A stretch of 64,000 nt of DNA, from positions 1-64,000 of the forward strand of contig NZ_FNYT01000005.1 of the NCBI RefSeq assembly GCF_900109135.1. Reading direction: 5' to 3'. Under the pieces are notes generated by a model, which searched no databases, was not told the DNA's origin, and saw only the letters and a list, made by a program, of their open reading frames with translations. Source of the DNA: Trichococcus ilyis. GTDB taxonomy: Bacteria; Bacillota; Bacilli; Lactobacillales; Aerococcaceae. The position numbers and the translations under genes were made by a program. Shown piece after piece: positions 53,437-62,288 of the stretch; the first letter of the stretch is position 1, and every line of letters begins with the position of its first letter.

Positions 53437-53490
53437 AAAAGCGGAACGGGTTCCTTCACTAATTTCCGAAGGGCTAACCCGTGGAGCTGG
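53437..53490. repeat. Intergenic repeat family B, short copy
   Basis: AAAGCGGAACGGGTTC and GGGCTAACCCGTGGAGCTGG match the two ends of the element at 5596-5718, with about 66 bp of the interior missing. It lies in the 365-bp divergent gap between the TraX gene and the aminotransferase gene; apart from it and the promoter at 53603 the gap holds no gene. Confidence 0.6.
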
Positions 53491-53602
53491 CCAAAATCAT
53501 TTGAAAACGCATACATTTCCGAAACGCATCCAAAACACCCTTCAAAACAAATTGGACCGCTCATTTTCCGCCGGATTGGACGGTTTCACAGTCCCTTTCA
53601 TT

Positions 53603-53611
53603 TGCTAAAAT
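53603..53611 (+). promoter_or_regulatory. Extended -10 promoter of the aminotransferase-ECF operon
   Basis: TGCTAAAAT, 37 bp before the start codon, with a TTTCAC -35 at 16-bp spacing (53584-53589). Confidence 0.55.
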
Positions 53612-53647
53612 AAGCAACAATATACGAAAAGACGAGGAGGCTTCTTG

Positions 53648-54799
53648 ATGAGATACAAACCGAATTACGCCCCGGGTCCGACCGAGGTGCGCGAAAATGT
53701 GCGGCTGGCCCGCGCAAAAAGGACCAACAACAGCGACTTCGACAAGGAGTTTGTGCGCTATTACCGCGAGGTCAGCCAAAAAATGGGGACAGTCATGGGA
53801 ACCACCAATGAGGTGCTGCTGCTTGCCGGTGAAGGGATTTTGGCTTTGGAAGCTGCTTGTGCGAGCTTGACGGAGCCCGGCGACCGTGTGCTCGTGCTGG
53901 ACAACGGCATCTATGGCGAAGGCTTCAAGGACTTCGTCAGCATCTACGGCGGCGAGCCGGTCGTCCTGAGCTTCGATCACCACAGCGGCATCCCAGCTGA
54001 AGCCGTCCGCGCCTATCTGGAAAAGGATTCCGACTTCAAATATGCCACCTTGGTCCATTGCGACACGCCGACATCGGTCCTGAACAACGTGGCGGCGCTT
54101 TGTCCTTTATTGAAGGAATACGGCATTCTGACCGTTGTCGATTCCGTCGCGGGCATGGTCGGCGAACCGATAGCAGTCGATGCAAACCAAATCGACATTT
54201 GCTGCGGCGGGACGCAAAAAGCCATCTCGGCTCCGGTCGGACTGGCGATCGTTTCCGTCAGCGCGGACGCCCAAAAAGCGATGGACAACCGCAAAACACC
54301 GATCGCGTCCTTCTATGCAAATCTGCAGGTATTCAAAGGCTACGCGGAAAAAGAGTATTTGCCTTACACGACTTCTGCCGGCGATGTCGCGGCGCTCGAT
54401 GCCGCCCTGGACAACATCCTTGAGGAAGGCATCGAAACGGTTTTCGCACGCCATGACAGGATTGCCTCTGCTGTACGAGAAGCCGCTAAAGCGTACGGCC
54501 TGGAGCTGTTCCTGGATTCCGCCCGTTCCAACACAGTCACCGCCATCCGGATTCCGGAAGCGATCGGGGCTTTGCGCCTGCAGGAGCACCTCAGCGAGCA
54601 CTACGATCTGCTTGTCGCCACCTCCTTGGCACAATATGCGGATGTGATTCTGCGCATAGGCCATATGGGCGAGAATGCCTTCATGGACAAACTCATTTAT
54701 GTCTTGTCCATCATCGACAACGGCCTGCGCGATCTCGGCTTCGCAGGCAAAGGCAACTTGGCCCAGCTGTTCATCGACAAATACAAAAAAGAAAACTAG
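53648..54799 (+). CDS. Class V aminotransferase (alanine-glyoxylate type)
   Basis: The 383-residue protein begins YKPNYAPGPTEVRENV, typical of class V PLP enzymes related to alanine-glyoxylate and serine-glyoxylate aminotransferases. The PLP lysine lies in GGTQKAISAP near residue 192 and the cofactor Asp in VDSVAG. Substrate unknown. It is followed 11 bp later by an ECF transporter S component, hinting at a vitamin-linked role; class V relatives include pyridoxamine-pyruvate aminotransferase. GAGGAGG ribosome site. Confidence 0.82.
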   Translation: MRYKPNYAPGPTEVRENVRLARAKRTNNSDFDKEFVRYYREVSQKMGTVMGTTNEVLLLAGEGILALEAACASLTEPGDRVLVLDNGIYGEGFKDFVSIYGGEPVVLSFDHHSGIPAEAVRAYLEKDSDFKYATLVHCDTPTSVLNNVAALCPLLKEYGILTVVDSVAGMVGEPIAVDANQIDICCGGTQKAISAPVGLAIVSVSADAQKAMDNRKTPIASFYANLQVFKGYAEKEYLPYTTSAGDVAALDAALDNILEEGIETVFARHDRIASAVREAAKAYGLELFLDSARSNTVTAIRIPEAIGALRLQEHLSEHYDLLVATSLAQYADVILRIGHMGENAFMDKLIYVLSIIDNGLRDLGFAGKGNLAQLFIDKYKKEN

Positions 54800-54810
54800 G
54801 AGGCTACACT

Positions 54811-55347
54811 ATGCAAAAAGCACAAGGTTATTCAAACACACGCACTTATGATTTGGTTCTGACGGCGATTCTGATCGCCCTCGTCTTCGTTGCGACGGTC
54901 TTCCTGAACATCAAATTGCCGATTGGGGCAAACGGCGGCTTGATCCATCTCGGCACGGTGATGCTTTTCCTGTCATCTATCCTGTTCGGACCGAAAAAGG
55001 GCGCCATCGCCGGAGCGGTCGGCATGGCCATCTTTGATCTGATGGCCGGTTGGGTGCTGTGGGCGCCCTTCACATTCGTCACTCGCGGGCTGCAAGGCTA
55101 TCTGGTCGGAAAATTGGCTTGGTCTAAGGGACGTCAAGGTGACAGCTTTGTTGTGAATCTTTTGGCCACATTGCTTTCGGTTCCGGTGATGCTAATCGGT
55201 TATTATCTGTGCGAATGGATTTTGTACGGCAACGCCATCACCCCGTTCGCTTCGATCCCCGGCAACCTCGTCCAGAACGCGGTCGGGATCGCCATTGCCT
55301 TGCCGTTGTCGGCAGTCCTGAAAAAGATGAATATCACTGCAAGATAG
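54811..55347 (+). CDS. ECF transporter S component
   Basis: This 178-residue membrane protein has about six helices and the typical S-component features: LTAILIALVFVATVFLNIKLP, LIHLGTVMLFLSSILFGPKKGAIAGAVGMAIFDL and AVGIAIALPLSAVLKK. S components bind one vitamin and use a shared EcfAAT module encoded elsewhere. The sequence is closest in style to HmpT/PdxU groups, so a pyrimidine or B6 vitamer is possible; this is not certain. Co-transcribed with the aminotransferase gene. Confidence 0.82.
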   Translation: MQKAQGYSNTRTYDLVLTAILIALVFVATVFLNIKLPIGANGGLIHLGTVMLFLSSILFGPKKGAIAGAVGMAIFDLMAGWVLWAPFTFVTRGLQGYLVGKLAWSKGRQGDSFVVNLLATLLSVPVMLIGYYLCEWILYGNAITPFASIPGNLVQNAVGIAIALPLSAVLKKMNITAR

Positions 55348-55351
55348 CGCC

Positions 55352-55390
55352 AAAAAACTGTCTCCACGTTGGTTGGAGACAGTTTTTTTT
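55352..55390 (+). terminator. Terminator of the aminotransferase-ECF operon
   Basis: AAAAAACTGTCTCCA and TGGAGACAGTTTTTTTT form a 14-bp stem with a short loop and a long T-run. Confidence 0.88.
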
Positions 55391-55436
55391 GCGTGTGCCT
55401 GGTAGCCATAGGAGTGCGCCCCCTGCATGTATGCTC

Positions 55437-55567
55437 TTCTCCGGTGAAGGCTTCCCCACCGGAGAACGCCGGTAATTTTCGGCCCCTACTCCGACGAAGC
55501 TACGATTATCGGAGGACAGAGACAAAATGTTAGCTCAACTTCGGCGAAGCCTCCGTTCGCCGGAGAA
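55437..55567. repeat. Three-hairpin intergenic repeat, copy 4
   Basis: Hairpins at 55437-55466, 55488-55516 and 55539-55567, centres 51 bp apart, with arms CTCCGG and CCGGAG. Lies between convergent genes, after the ECF terminator. Confidence 0.75.
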
Positions 55568-55626
55568 AAACGCGGCACGAGCGTTCAGCAACAAAGAGTG
55601 GTCGCACCGAACCTGACCGGATGACG

Positions 55627-55670
55627 AAGAAACGGGGCCGCCTCGCGATGAGGCAGCCCCGTTTCTTCGT
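55627..55670 (-). terminator. Terminator of the VOC gene
   Basis: GAAGAAACGGGGC and GCCCCGTTTCTTC pair, with an inner GCCTC/GAGGC stem; located 35 bp beyond the VOC stop codon. Confidence 0.7.
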
Positions 55671-55704
55671 CCACTATTGTTTTTTTTACTTTCCCTGTCA
55701 GCGG

Positions 55705-56100
55705 TTATTTCGCCTGCAGGTCCGGCTGATGGATCCCGAACAGATTCCCTTCCGTATCGAAGTAGTATCCTTGCCAAGCCATCCCGACCAAAGCATTTTT
55801 CGGCATGGCGACTTTGCCGCCCTGCTCCAGGATCAGCGCTTCGGTCGCATCGTAATCTTCCGTACCCAGCGTGCACACAAAGGCGTTTACGGCTTGGCCC
55901 GCTTCAGGCGGAGGAGTTTGGCGCTGCATCAAAGCACCGTTGATGCCCGGCTCGCTCGTGTCCCCTGTGACCGCACCGAAATAAGGCATGCCCGCATAAG
56001 CGGTCCAATCCTCGAATGTCCAGCCGAAAACTTCACCATAGAAGCGCTTGGCCCGTTCCATGTCATCAACGTGAATCTCAAAATGAATGACTTTTCCCAT
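55705..56100 (-). CDS. VOC family protein (glyoxalase-like)
   Basis: The 131-residue single-domain VOC protein starts GKVIHFEIHVDDMERAKRFYGEVFGW and ends GYYFDTEGNLFGIHQPD. It resembles the CFP30/YecM-like glyoxalase group; a metal-bound small molecule is the likely ligand. Start at 56100 has AGGGGG upstream; the frame to 56127 is rejected. Confidence 0.82.
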   Translation of the reverse strand: MGKVIHFEIHVDDMERAKRFYGEVFGWTFEDWTAYAGMPYFGAVTGDTSEPGINGALMQRQTPPPEAGQAVNAFVCTLGTEDYDATEALILEQGGKVAMPKNALVGMAWQGYYFDTEGNLFGIHQPDLQAK

Positions 56101-56190
56101 GATTCCGTTACCCCCTATTTTTCGCAAAACAGTTGTTGCTGATGGCTTATGCAGAGTGCGTTTGGCAAAGGTGCTCGTGCAACAGAAACG

Positions 56191-56562
56191 TTAGCGGTGC
56201 TGGTCGACGAGGATCGGATTGCCGTCAGGATCGAGAATGATAAAGCTGCCCGGTCCTTCAGTCTCCGGGTCGGCTTCCGAAACGAACGCGATGCCCTTTG
56301 CCCGCAATTCCTCCTGCAGCTGGCGGACATCCTTGAACGGGTTCACTTCCGCCGCGTCGCTGTTCCAGCCGGGATTGAATGTCAGCATGTTCTTCTCGAA
56401 CATGCCTTGGAACAATCCGATGATGCAGTCCTCGTTCTTCATGATCAACCAATTCTGGTCGATGTCCCCACCGAATGTGCTGAAGCCCAATTTTTCGTAA
56501 AATGCCTTTGATGCGTGTATGTCCTTGACCGTCAAGCTGAGGGAAAATGCTCCAATGCCCAT
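56191..56562 (-). CDS. VOC family protein (glyoxalase-like)
   Basis: The 123-residue VOC protein starts GIGAFSLSLTVKDIHASKAFYEKLGF and ends GPGSFIILDPDGNPILVDQH. It lies 90 bp upstream of the other VOC gene on the same strand. Ligand unknown. The start at 56562 is preceded by GGAG; the frame to 56631 adds a leader without family character. Confidence 0.82.
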   Translation of the reverse strand: MGIGAFSLSLTVKDIHASKAFYEKLGFSTFGGDIDQNWLIMKNEDCIIGLFQGMFEKNMLTFNPGWNSDAAEVNPFKDVRQLQEELRAKGIAFVSEADPETEGPGSFIILDPDGNPILVDQHR

Positions 56563-56784
56563 GCTTATGCTCCGTTCTCTTTGGATTTTTGTCGCTTCTG
56601 ATCCGGATGATACTGAAGAATGGCTCTTCATAGTCCATTATAATTTCGTCGGATGCGAAAAGCTAATTTTAGCGGATCACCCCAATTTTGCAGGATTGAC
56701 ATTGCGTGTGCGAAGCGAGCAAGTGCATTTGATTGAAATAGGGTGCGCCGACCGGATACCCGGATTGCAGGATATAACACCTGT

Positions 56785-56900
56785 ATTCGACAATTTTGCC
56801 TTTCGCTAGGTCCAAATTGTCGAATAATTTTGAACATTCGACAATTCTGCTCTTCGCTGGCGCCAAATTCTCGAATGATCTTGTAGTATTCGACAATTTC
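56785..56900. repeat. Tandem 51-52 bp repeat with internal palindromes
   Basis: Two full copies (56785-56835 and 56836-56887) and a partial third begin with ATTCGACAATT. Each unit also contains the inverse, AAATTGTCGAAT or AAATTCTCGAAT, so it can form a hairpin. The repeat occupies the middle of a 437-bp gap between the ClC gene and the VOC gene; the rest (56563-56784) shows no gene. A weak hairpin GGCTG/CAGCC at 56949-56970 may terminate the ClC gene. Confidence 0.65.
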
Positions 56901-56999
56901 TCCCGCCGAATGCACTCGTTTTCAACACAGACAAAGGCTGCCCCATTTGGAGACAGCCCGCTTCGAGAGTATACCTTACCCTTGTATTCATCCGAGCGA

Positions 57000-58217
57000 T
57001 TATTGCAAATAATCGCTCTTCATTTTTTCCTGCGCATAAATGGAGTGCCCGCTGTTGAACACATAGGCGACCGACACGATTGCGAAGAAATAAGGCAACG
57101 TGTCGTACCCGAAGACTTCGACGCCTATGAAGACGGGCGCGATGAAGGTGTTCGTTGCGGATGCGAAAACGCTGGCGTACCCCAAAGCGGCGACCATTTC
57201 CGGCGGCAGGCCGAACACCGGCGCCAACCAGTAGCCCAGACTCGCGCCGATCGAGAACAAGGGCGTGACTTCGCCGCCCTGGAATCCCGCTGCCAGGGTA
57301 ACGATCGTCAGCACCAATTTCAGCACCCAGTCATAACCGTAGATCGTGCCTTCCTGGAAACTGGCGCTGATCAGATTGGTGCCAAGGCCCGAGTAGCGAC
57401 CCATGTGCAACGCTAACAGCACGATGGTCAACAGTACACCCACCACAAAAATCCTTCTGTAGGGATCAGTTATCTTTTGCGCCATCCAGCTTTTCGTGAT
57501 CTTCAACAGTTTGGCGAACACCCCGCCGACCGCCCCGAAGACGATGCCCAAAACGATAACCTTTATGGCAAAAGCTAGATCGACCGGCACCGCCACATCC
57601 AAATCCACCGAAAATTTTTCCAACCCGAAGAAATGCGAAGTATAGGCGGCCGCAAAGGCGCTGATTGCCGCAGGGAAAAGCGCGCGGTATTCGATTGCGC
57701 CTACCATCAGCACCTCCAAAGCGAAAAACGTTGCCGCCATCGGTGTCTGGAACAAGCCCGCAAAACCGGCTGCCATCCCGGCAACCAGCAGGATTTTTTT
57801 AGCATCCTGGAAAGGCAGCTTTTTGCCGAAAGTATAGCCAACGGTCGCTCCGATCTGGACGGCCACGCCTTCCCTGCCGGCGCTGCCGCCGAAAAGGTGG
57901 GTCAGCCAAGTGCCGCCGATGACCAATGGAACCAGCCGTTTCGGGATTTCTTCATCCTGCTTGTTCCCCGCAGTGAAGACGAGCCCCATCCCTTTGCTGC
58001 TGTTCTTGCCGAATTTCTGGTAAACATAGACGATCGCCAAGCCCGCGATTGCCAAAAACGGCAACAACACTGCGACGTGGTGCCCGCGGAACTGTGTGAT
58101 CAAAATGAGGACTTCGCCGAACAAGGCATCCAAGGCCCCCACCAATATGCCCATCACGATCGCCGCAATGCCGTAAAAAAATATTTCCTGATAAACCGCT
58201 GATTTAATTTGTCTCAT
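57000..58217 (-). CDS. ClC family chloride channel or transporter
   Basis: The 405-residue protein has about ten to twelve membrane segments with ClC motifs: GGSAGREGVAVQIGA in place of GxGREGP, and GFQGGEVTPLFSIGASLG, the GGxFxP-like filter region. It should move chloride, fluoride or a similar anion across the membrane. The gating glutamate falls in REGVA. Monocistronic with AAGAAGGAA ribosome site and an extended -10 (minus-strand TGGTATCAT, 58279-58287). Confidence 0.85.
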   Translation of the reverse strand: MRQIKSAVYQEIFFYGIAAIVMGILVGALDALFGEVLILITQFRGHHVAVLLPFLAIAGLAIVYVYQKFGKNSSKGMGLVFTAGNKQDEEIPKRLVPLVIGGTWLTHLFGGSAGREGVAVQIGATVGYTFGKKLPFQDAKKILLVAGMAAGFAGLFQTPMAATFFALEVLMVGAIEYRALFPAAISAFAAAYTSHFFGLEKFSVDLDVAVPVDLAFAIKVIVLGIVFGAVGGVFAKLLKITKSWMAQKITDPYRRIFVVGVLLTIVLLALHMGRYSGLGTNLISASFQEGTIYGYDWVLKLVLTIVTLAAGFQGGEVTPLFSIGASLGYWLAPVFGLPPEMVAALGYASVFASATNTFIAPVFIGVEVFGYDTLPYFFAIVSVAYVFNSGHSIYAQEKMKSDYLQ

Positions 58218-58361
58218 TGTTGTATTCCTTCTTCAACCGCTTATTTTTCACTGCACCTCCATAGGCGCATCTTCCAATGATGATACCACGAAACCGGTCG
58301 GAACAACTGAAAATTATTGTCCAGACTGCACGCAACATTCGGATATCCGTTACGGAAACAA

Positions 58362-58420
58362 CAAAAAAGCCCGGAAGCCGCTGCCCAACATTTGATGGGG
58401 AAATGGCTTCCGGGCTTTTA
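58362..58420 (-). terminator. Terminator of the 43-residue gene
   Basis: AAAAAAGCCCGGAAGCC and GGCTTCCGGGCTTTT form a 15-bp stem with a long loop, 37 bp beyond the small gene stop, with T residues on the minus strand. Confidence 0.75.
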
Positions 58421-58456
58421 GCTTTTCGGCACTCCGTTAAAAGAGGCGCTAGGACC

Positions 58457-58588
58457 TTATTTGCTGCTTGTTTGCGCTTGTTTTTTCTTCAAACGCTCTT
58501 GTTTGCGCATATCGATCTCTTTGAAATACGCTTCCCATGAGATTTCGATGGTCACGTTCTGCGAATTCGTATAGACGATGTTCTTCAT
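58457..58588 (-). CDS. 43-residue small protein of unknown function
   Basis: From the ATG at 58588 the product starts MKNIVYTNSQNVTIEISWEA and ends with a lysine-rich tail (KKKQAQTSSK). AAGGAG lies upstream at a spacing of about 10, and a terminator follows. A longer frame in another phase (58449-58694) overlaps but has no ribosome site. Charged, soluble and probably partly helical. I do not recognise the family. A palindrome at 58742-58757 may control it. Confidence 0.5.
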   Translation of the reverse strand: MKNIVYTNSQNVTIEISWEAYFKEIDMRKQERLKKKQAQTSSK

Positions 58589-58721
58589 ATATTTCTTGCT
58601 CCTTCTTCAGCGTAACCATATGCGTACGCTGCTGTCTTTCAACCTCCTCATTTATCCTTTTTTCTGTACTCAGAGAAATCAAAAAGGCACTCAAGCGAGT
58701 ACCTCTTCATTTCTGCTTATT

Positions 58722-58757
58722 ATCATAAGAAAGAAAAAGGTATTCCTGTACAGGAAT
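58722..58757 (-). promoter_or_regulatory. Palindrome and -10 upstream of the small protein
   Basis: ATTCCTGTACAGGAAT (58742-58757) is a perfect 16-bp palindrome. A minus-strand TATGAT (58722-58727) lies 17 bp from a position within it, so the palindrome covers the -35. The rest of 58589-58997 shows no other gene. Confidence 0.45.
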
Positions 58758-58997
58758 CGCGGCTTTTTCACTATCAAATCAAAATCTTGGAAATTCATGT
58801 TGCGGGCACCAGTATCTGGCGCTACATATAAATTTAACTTCGCTTATTTTTGGTTCCGGTTGCCTGCAGCATCCGCTGCAGAATAGAGAAAAGCCATGGT
58901 TCCATACATATAAGATGCATATGTTCTTGGACGTTGAGATGACACTATAACACGAATATCCGTTCGATGCAAATAAAAAGATTTTCGATTTCCGGAT

Positions 58998-59747
58998 TCA
59001 CTGCTTGTTCAGCCCTTGCTCTTCGACGAAATCACGCATGTACATGCGTTGCGGATGGGAAAGCATTTCGGCCATCTGGCTGGTCCAAGTATCGGAACGC
59101 TCGCCACCGGTCCGTTCGACATAATAGTCCGTGATTACGTTGTTGTACTGCTCAAGTTGAGATTTATAGACTTCATCATCCTGCTGGTATTCATTTTCAT
59201 GGTAGACATGCTCGAACGGCAGGCGCGGTTTTTGGTCGTTGATGCAGGTCGGATACCCCACAGCCAACCCGAAGAGAGGCAATACCTTGTCCGGAATCTT
59301 CAAAAGGTCGCGGACTTTTTCGAGATCATTCCGCAATCCGCCGACATAGCAGATGCCGAGTCCCATCGCTTCCGCGGCAAGGGCGGCATTTTGGGCGGCC
59401 AAGGCTGCATCGATAATGCCGACCATGAATTTTTCGGTGCTCTCAAGCGAGGCTGCAACGTCCTTGCCTTCCATCTTACCGATCACATCGTGGCGATGCA
59501 GGTCGGCACAGAACACGAAGAGATGGCCATTCTCGGCCACGAAAGCTTGATTGCGGGAGATTTTTGCCAGTTCACGTTTTTTGTCGGGATCGGTGACCCC
59601 GATGATGGAGTAGGCCTGCACAAAACTCGAAGTCGAAGCCGCCTGCGCGCTGCGGACGATCGTTTCGATCTGTTCGGCGCTCAAAGTCCGGTCTTCAAAG
59701 TCCCTTACCGTGCGGTGCGCCAAGATGCGTTCGATTGTTTCATTCAT
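58998..59747 (-). CDS. NADPH-dependent nitroreductase (NfsA/FRP type)
   Basis: The 249-residue flavoprotein matches the NfsA/Frp group: HRTVRDFEDRTLSAEQIETIV at the start (FMN contacts), SFVQAYSIIGVTD, and MGLGICYVGGLRND with LPLFGLAVGYP. It should reduce nitroaromatics, quinones or FMN with NADPH. The C-terminal extension (QMAEMLSHPQRMYMRDFVEEQGL) is typical of this subfamily. Start at the ATG 59747 rather than the GTG at 59750. Confidence 0.88.
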   Translation of the reverse strand: MNETIERILAHRTVRDFEDRTLSAEQIETIVRSAQAASTSSFVQAYSIIGVTDPDKKRELAKISRNQAFVAENGHLFVFCADLHRHDVIGKMEGKDVAASLESTEKFMVGIIDAALAAQNAALAAEAMGLGICYVGGLRNDLEKVRDLLKIPDKVLPLFGLAVGYPTCINDQKPRLPFEHVYHENEYQQDDEVYKSQLEQYNNVITDYYVERTGGERSDTWTSQMAEMLSHPQRMYMRDFVEEQGLNKQ

Positions 59748-59851
59748 CACTTGTATTCCTCGCTTTCAAATATCTTGTATTAGACCGATATGTTCATTCT
59801 AAAGGAATGAAATAGCCCCGTCCAACCGGATGCTCATGGTACGATCCACGA

Positions 59852-59895
59852 AAAAGCCCCGCTCCTTTGCCATTTCGGCGAGGAGCGGAGCTAGG
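59852..59895 (-). terminator. Terminator of the DUF1232 gene
   Basis: AGCTCCGCTCCT and AGGAGCGGGGCTTTTT on the minus strand form a stem with one mismatch, followed by T residues. Confidence 0.75.
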
Positions 59896-59906
59896 AAAGC
59901 TATATA

Positions 59907-60188
59907 TCAGATTTTTTTTGCTTCTTTGATTGGGCGTTGGTCTTCTTTGTCAGGCGCGTCCGAAAGGATCTTTTCAGCGATCAAAAACAAGATCGGCAAC
60001 AAAACGTCGTCCGCATATCCCACCATCGGCAAAACATCCGGCAAAAGGTCGATCGGGCTGATGATATAAAGAAGGATCCCAACTACCATCCATTTTTTCT
60101 TGCCGTCGACTTTCGAATCGAACAGGGAAAGCACGAGTGACTTGACTTTATCAAACGGTGTCAGACTGGTTTTCTTTCTTACTTTCAT
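59907..60188 (-). CDS. DUF1232 (YkvA) family membrane protein
   Basis: The 93-residue protein contains the DUF1232 core WMVVGILLYIISPIDLLPDVLPMVGYADDV with one clear hydrophobic segment and a second short one. The family is widespread in bacteria and its function is unknown. Lysine-rich N-terminus. AAAGGA ribosome site; monocistronic. Confidence 0.87.
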   Translation of the reverse strand: MKVRKKTSLTPFDKVKSLVLSLFDSKVDGKKKWMVVGILLYIISPIDLLPDVLPMVGYADDVLLPILFLIAEKILSDAPDKEDQRPIKEAKKI

Positions 60189-60309
60189 TCTGCATTTTCC
60201 TTTGCTGATGGATTTGGATGTCCTTGTCAGGTCATCTTGGACAAAGTATACCGCTTCTCAAAAGTAATCGAATCAGTCTCAAGGATGATTTTTAACCTGC
60301 CGGAATGCT

Positions 60310-61293
60310 TCAGCTATGCCCTACGATCAGATGCGGGACATACGGTTCTTCCAAAAATGCGACTTCAGCAGCCGTCAGTTTGACCGATACGGCCTCCACC
60401 GGTTTTTCCAGATGCTCCAGTTTGGTCGCTCCGATGATCGGCGCCACGACCGGGTCCTTCTGCAGCAGCCAGGCCAACGCGATTTCGACGCGCGAAACGC
60501 CCCGGTCGGCGGCTACTTTTGCCAAACGTTCGACGATGATCCGGTCCTTATCGGCGGTGGCGTCGTACTTCGAACGCGCCACATTGTCCGTTTCCATCCG
60601 TTTGGAAGTCTCCGACCAGTCGCGCGTCAGGCGGCCGGATGCCATCGGACTGTACGGGGTCACGGCAATTTTTTCTTCCCGGCAAAGCGGCAGCATTTCC
60701 CGTTCCTCTTCGCGGTAAAGCAGGTTCAGATGGTCCTGCATCGAGACGAAGCGGGTCCATCCGTAATTTTCCGCCACATGCAGCGCTTTTTGGAACTGCC
60801 AGGCATACATCGCAGAAGCTCCGATGTAGCGGGCTTTTCCGGATTTCACCACATCGTGCAGGGCTTCCATCGTTTCCTCGATCGGCGTGTTGTAATCCCA
60901 GCGGTGGATGATGTAAAGGTCCACATAATCCATGTCCAGGCGCTTCAGGCTGTTGTCGATTTCGCTGAGGATGGATTTGCGGGACAGGCCGGATCCGTTC
61001 GGGCCATCATGCATTTTCCCGTGCACTTTTGTGGCGATGACCACCTCGTCACGCTTGGCAAAATCCTTGATTGCACGGCCGAGGATTTCCTCGCTTCGAC
61101 CCAACGAATAGACATTCGCCGTATCAAAGAAATTGATGCCCAGGTCCAAGGCGTGCTTGATGATCGGTCTGCTTTCCTCTTCCTTCAGCGCCCATTTGTG
61201 CAGCCACGTGTCCGGATCGCCGAAGCTCATGCAGCCCAGACAGATCCGCGATACATCCATACCCGTATTGCCGAATTTCACATACTCCATCAT
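60310..61293 (-). CDS. Aldo/keto reductase
   Basis: The 327-residue protein starts EYVKFGNTGMDVSRICLGCMSFGD and has the catalytic set of the aldo/keto reductase superfamily: Asp in FFDTANVYS, Tyr in NVYS, Lys in VIATKVHG and His in LYIIHRWD. It is of the AKR13/YajO-like group and should reduce aldehydes or ketones with NADPH. It follows the metallo-hydrolase gene by 25 bp in one operon. GGAGG ribosome site. Confidence 0.88.
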   Translation of the reverse strand: MMEYVKFGNTGMDVSRICLGCMSFGDPDTWLHKWALKEEESRPIIKHALDLGINFFDTANVYSLGRSEEILGRAIKDFAKRDEVVIATKVHGKMHDGPNGSGLSRKSILSEIDNSLKRLDMDYVDLYIIHRWDYNTPIEETMEALHDVVKSGKARYIGASAMYAWQFQKALHVAENYGWTRFVSMQDHLNLLYREEEREMLPLCREEKIAVTPYSPMASGRLTRDWSETSKRMETDNVARSKYDATADKDRIIVERLAKVAADRGVSRVEIALAWLLQKDPVVAPIIGATKLEHLEKPVEAVSVKLTAAEVAFLEEPYVPHLIVGHS

Positions 61294-61318
61294 TTTTCCT
61301 CCATTCTTCCCATAGCCT

Positions 61319-62119
61319 CTATTTTTTCAGTTTGAACGGCTGTCCTGGTGCATAGGCATGGATCCGTTCCGGGTTCACTACCTTATCGTACAAGGATTGC
61401 GGATCAGCGTTGAATACGTTCAGATCCGGCGCATCCACCGTGCCCCAGTGGCAAAGGATGAGATGCGCTTCGGGATAGGTGTTCGCCATTTGGATTGCCC
61501 CTTCCAAGCCGATATGCCACTCGTTGTCGGAAAAGTCGAACAGGATCACATCCGGCTGCGGCATCTCCAGCTGTGCCTGCATCAAGCGGGAATCGCCCGG
61601 CGCCCAGATGATGCCGTCCGGCGTCTCGATCCAGAAACCGCAGTAATCCTCCAGCCGGAAAACGCGGTAGTTGTATTTGGCTTTTTCGTTCTGCCAAGCA
61701 TGGTCCGCCGGCGTCAGCGTAATTTTGGCCGGACCGACTTCGAAGCTGGCTCCGATATCATGCCCGTTTGCCGGAAAGCCTTCCGCTCCCATCAGCTCCG
61801 CCACATAGTGCGGTCCGTGGAATGCCTTGGAGGCATGTTCCAGCGCGTGCAGCGTCGGTACGCTGTAATGGTCGTTGTCGCAGTGCGTGATCAATACCGC
61901 ATCCAAGTGCGGGACCTTTTCCGGCATGATCGGCATCTCGATCAAAAGCGGCATATCGAAGTCCTTCAGCATTGGATCCATCATCAGACAAGTGCCGCGG
62001 GTGTTCACGAACATCCCGCCGCTGCCCAGCCAACGGACTTCCGTGTGGTCGATCGGTCGGAAGGCTTCCTCCCCAAAGAATACGGTAGGCGGCGGAACGG
62101 CTTGTTTGTGTGTTGCCAT
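61319..62119 (-). CDS. MBL fold metallo-hydrolase (UlaG-like)
   Basis: The 266-residue protein has the metallo-beta-lactamase fold with HCDNDHYS as metal-binding motif, TPADHAW, and a WAPGDSRL segment. It resembles UlaG/RomA-type MBL hydrolases. Substrate unknown. It is the first gene of a two-gene operon with the aldo/keto reductase. TTTAGGAGG ribosome site. Confidence 0.85.
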   Translation of the reverse strand: MATHKQAVPPPTVFFGEEAFRPIDHTEVRWLGSGGMFVNTRGTCLMMDPMLKDFDMPLLIEMPIMPEKVPHLDAVLITHCDNDHYSVPTLHALEHASKAFHGPHYVAELMGAEGFPANGHDIGASFEVGPAKITLTPADHAWQNEKAKYNYRVFRLEDYCGFWIETPDGIIWAPGDSRLMQAQLEMPQPDVILFDFSDNEWHIGLEGAIQMANTYPEAHLILCHWGTVDAPDLNVFNADPQSLYDKVVNPERIHAYAPGQPFKLKK

Positions 62120-62288
62120 TTTCTTTTCCTCCTAAATGGTCCAACTTTTTTATACAGTTGCAGTTTTGCCATTGTTCGCAAAATGAATGCGTTCACATTC
62201 CCATGATGACACAATTTGGCTAGCAGAACAAGTGCGGACCCGGCTCCCGCGCTCCATTCAGATCAATGGTACGCCGAAGCTGAGTTGC

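Noticed and set aside
56628-56991. Overlapping minus-strand frames of 61-95 codons
   Set aside because: They run through the tandem 51-bp repeat and repeat themselves; no ribosome site.
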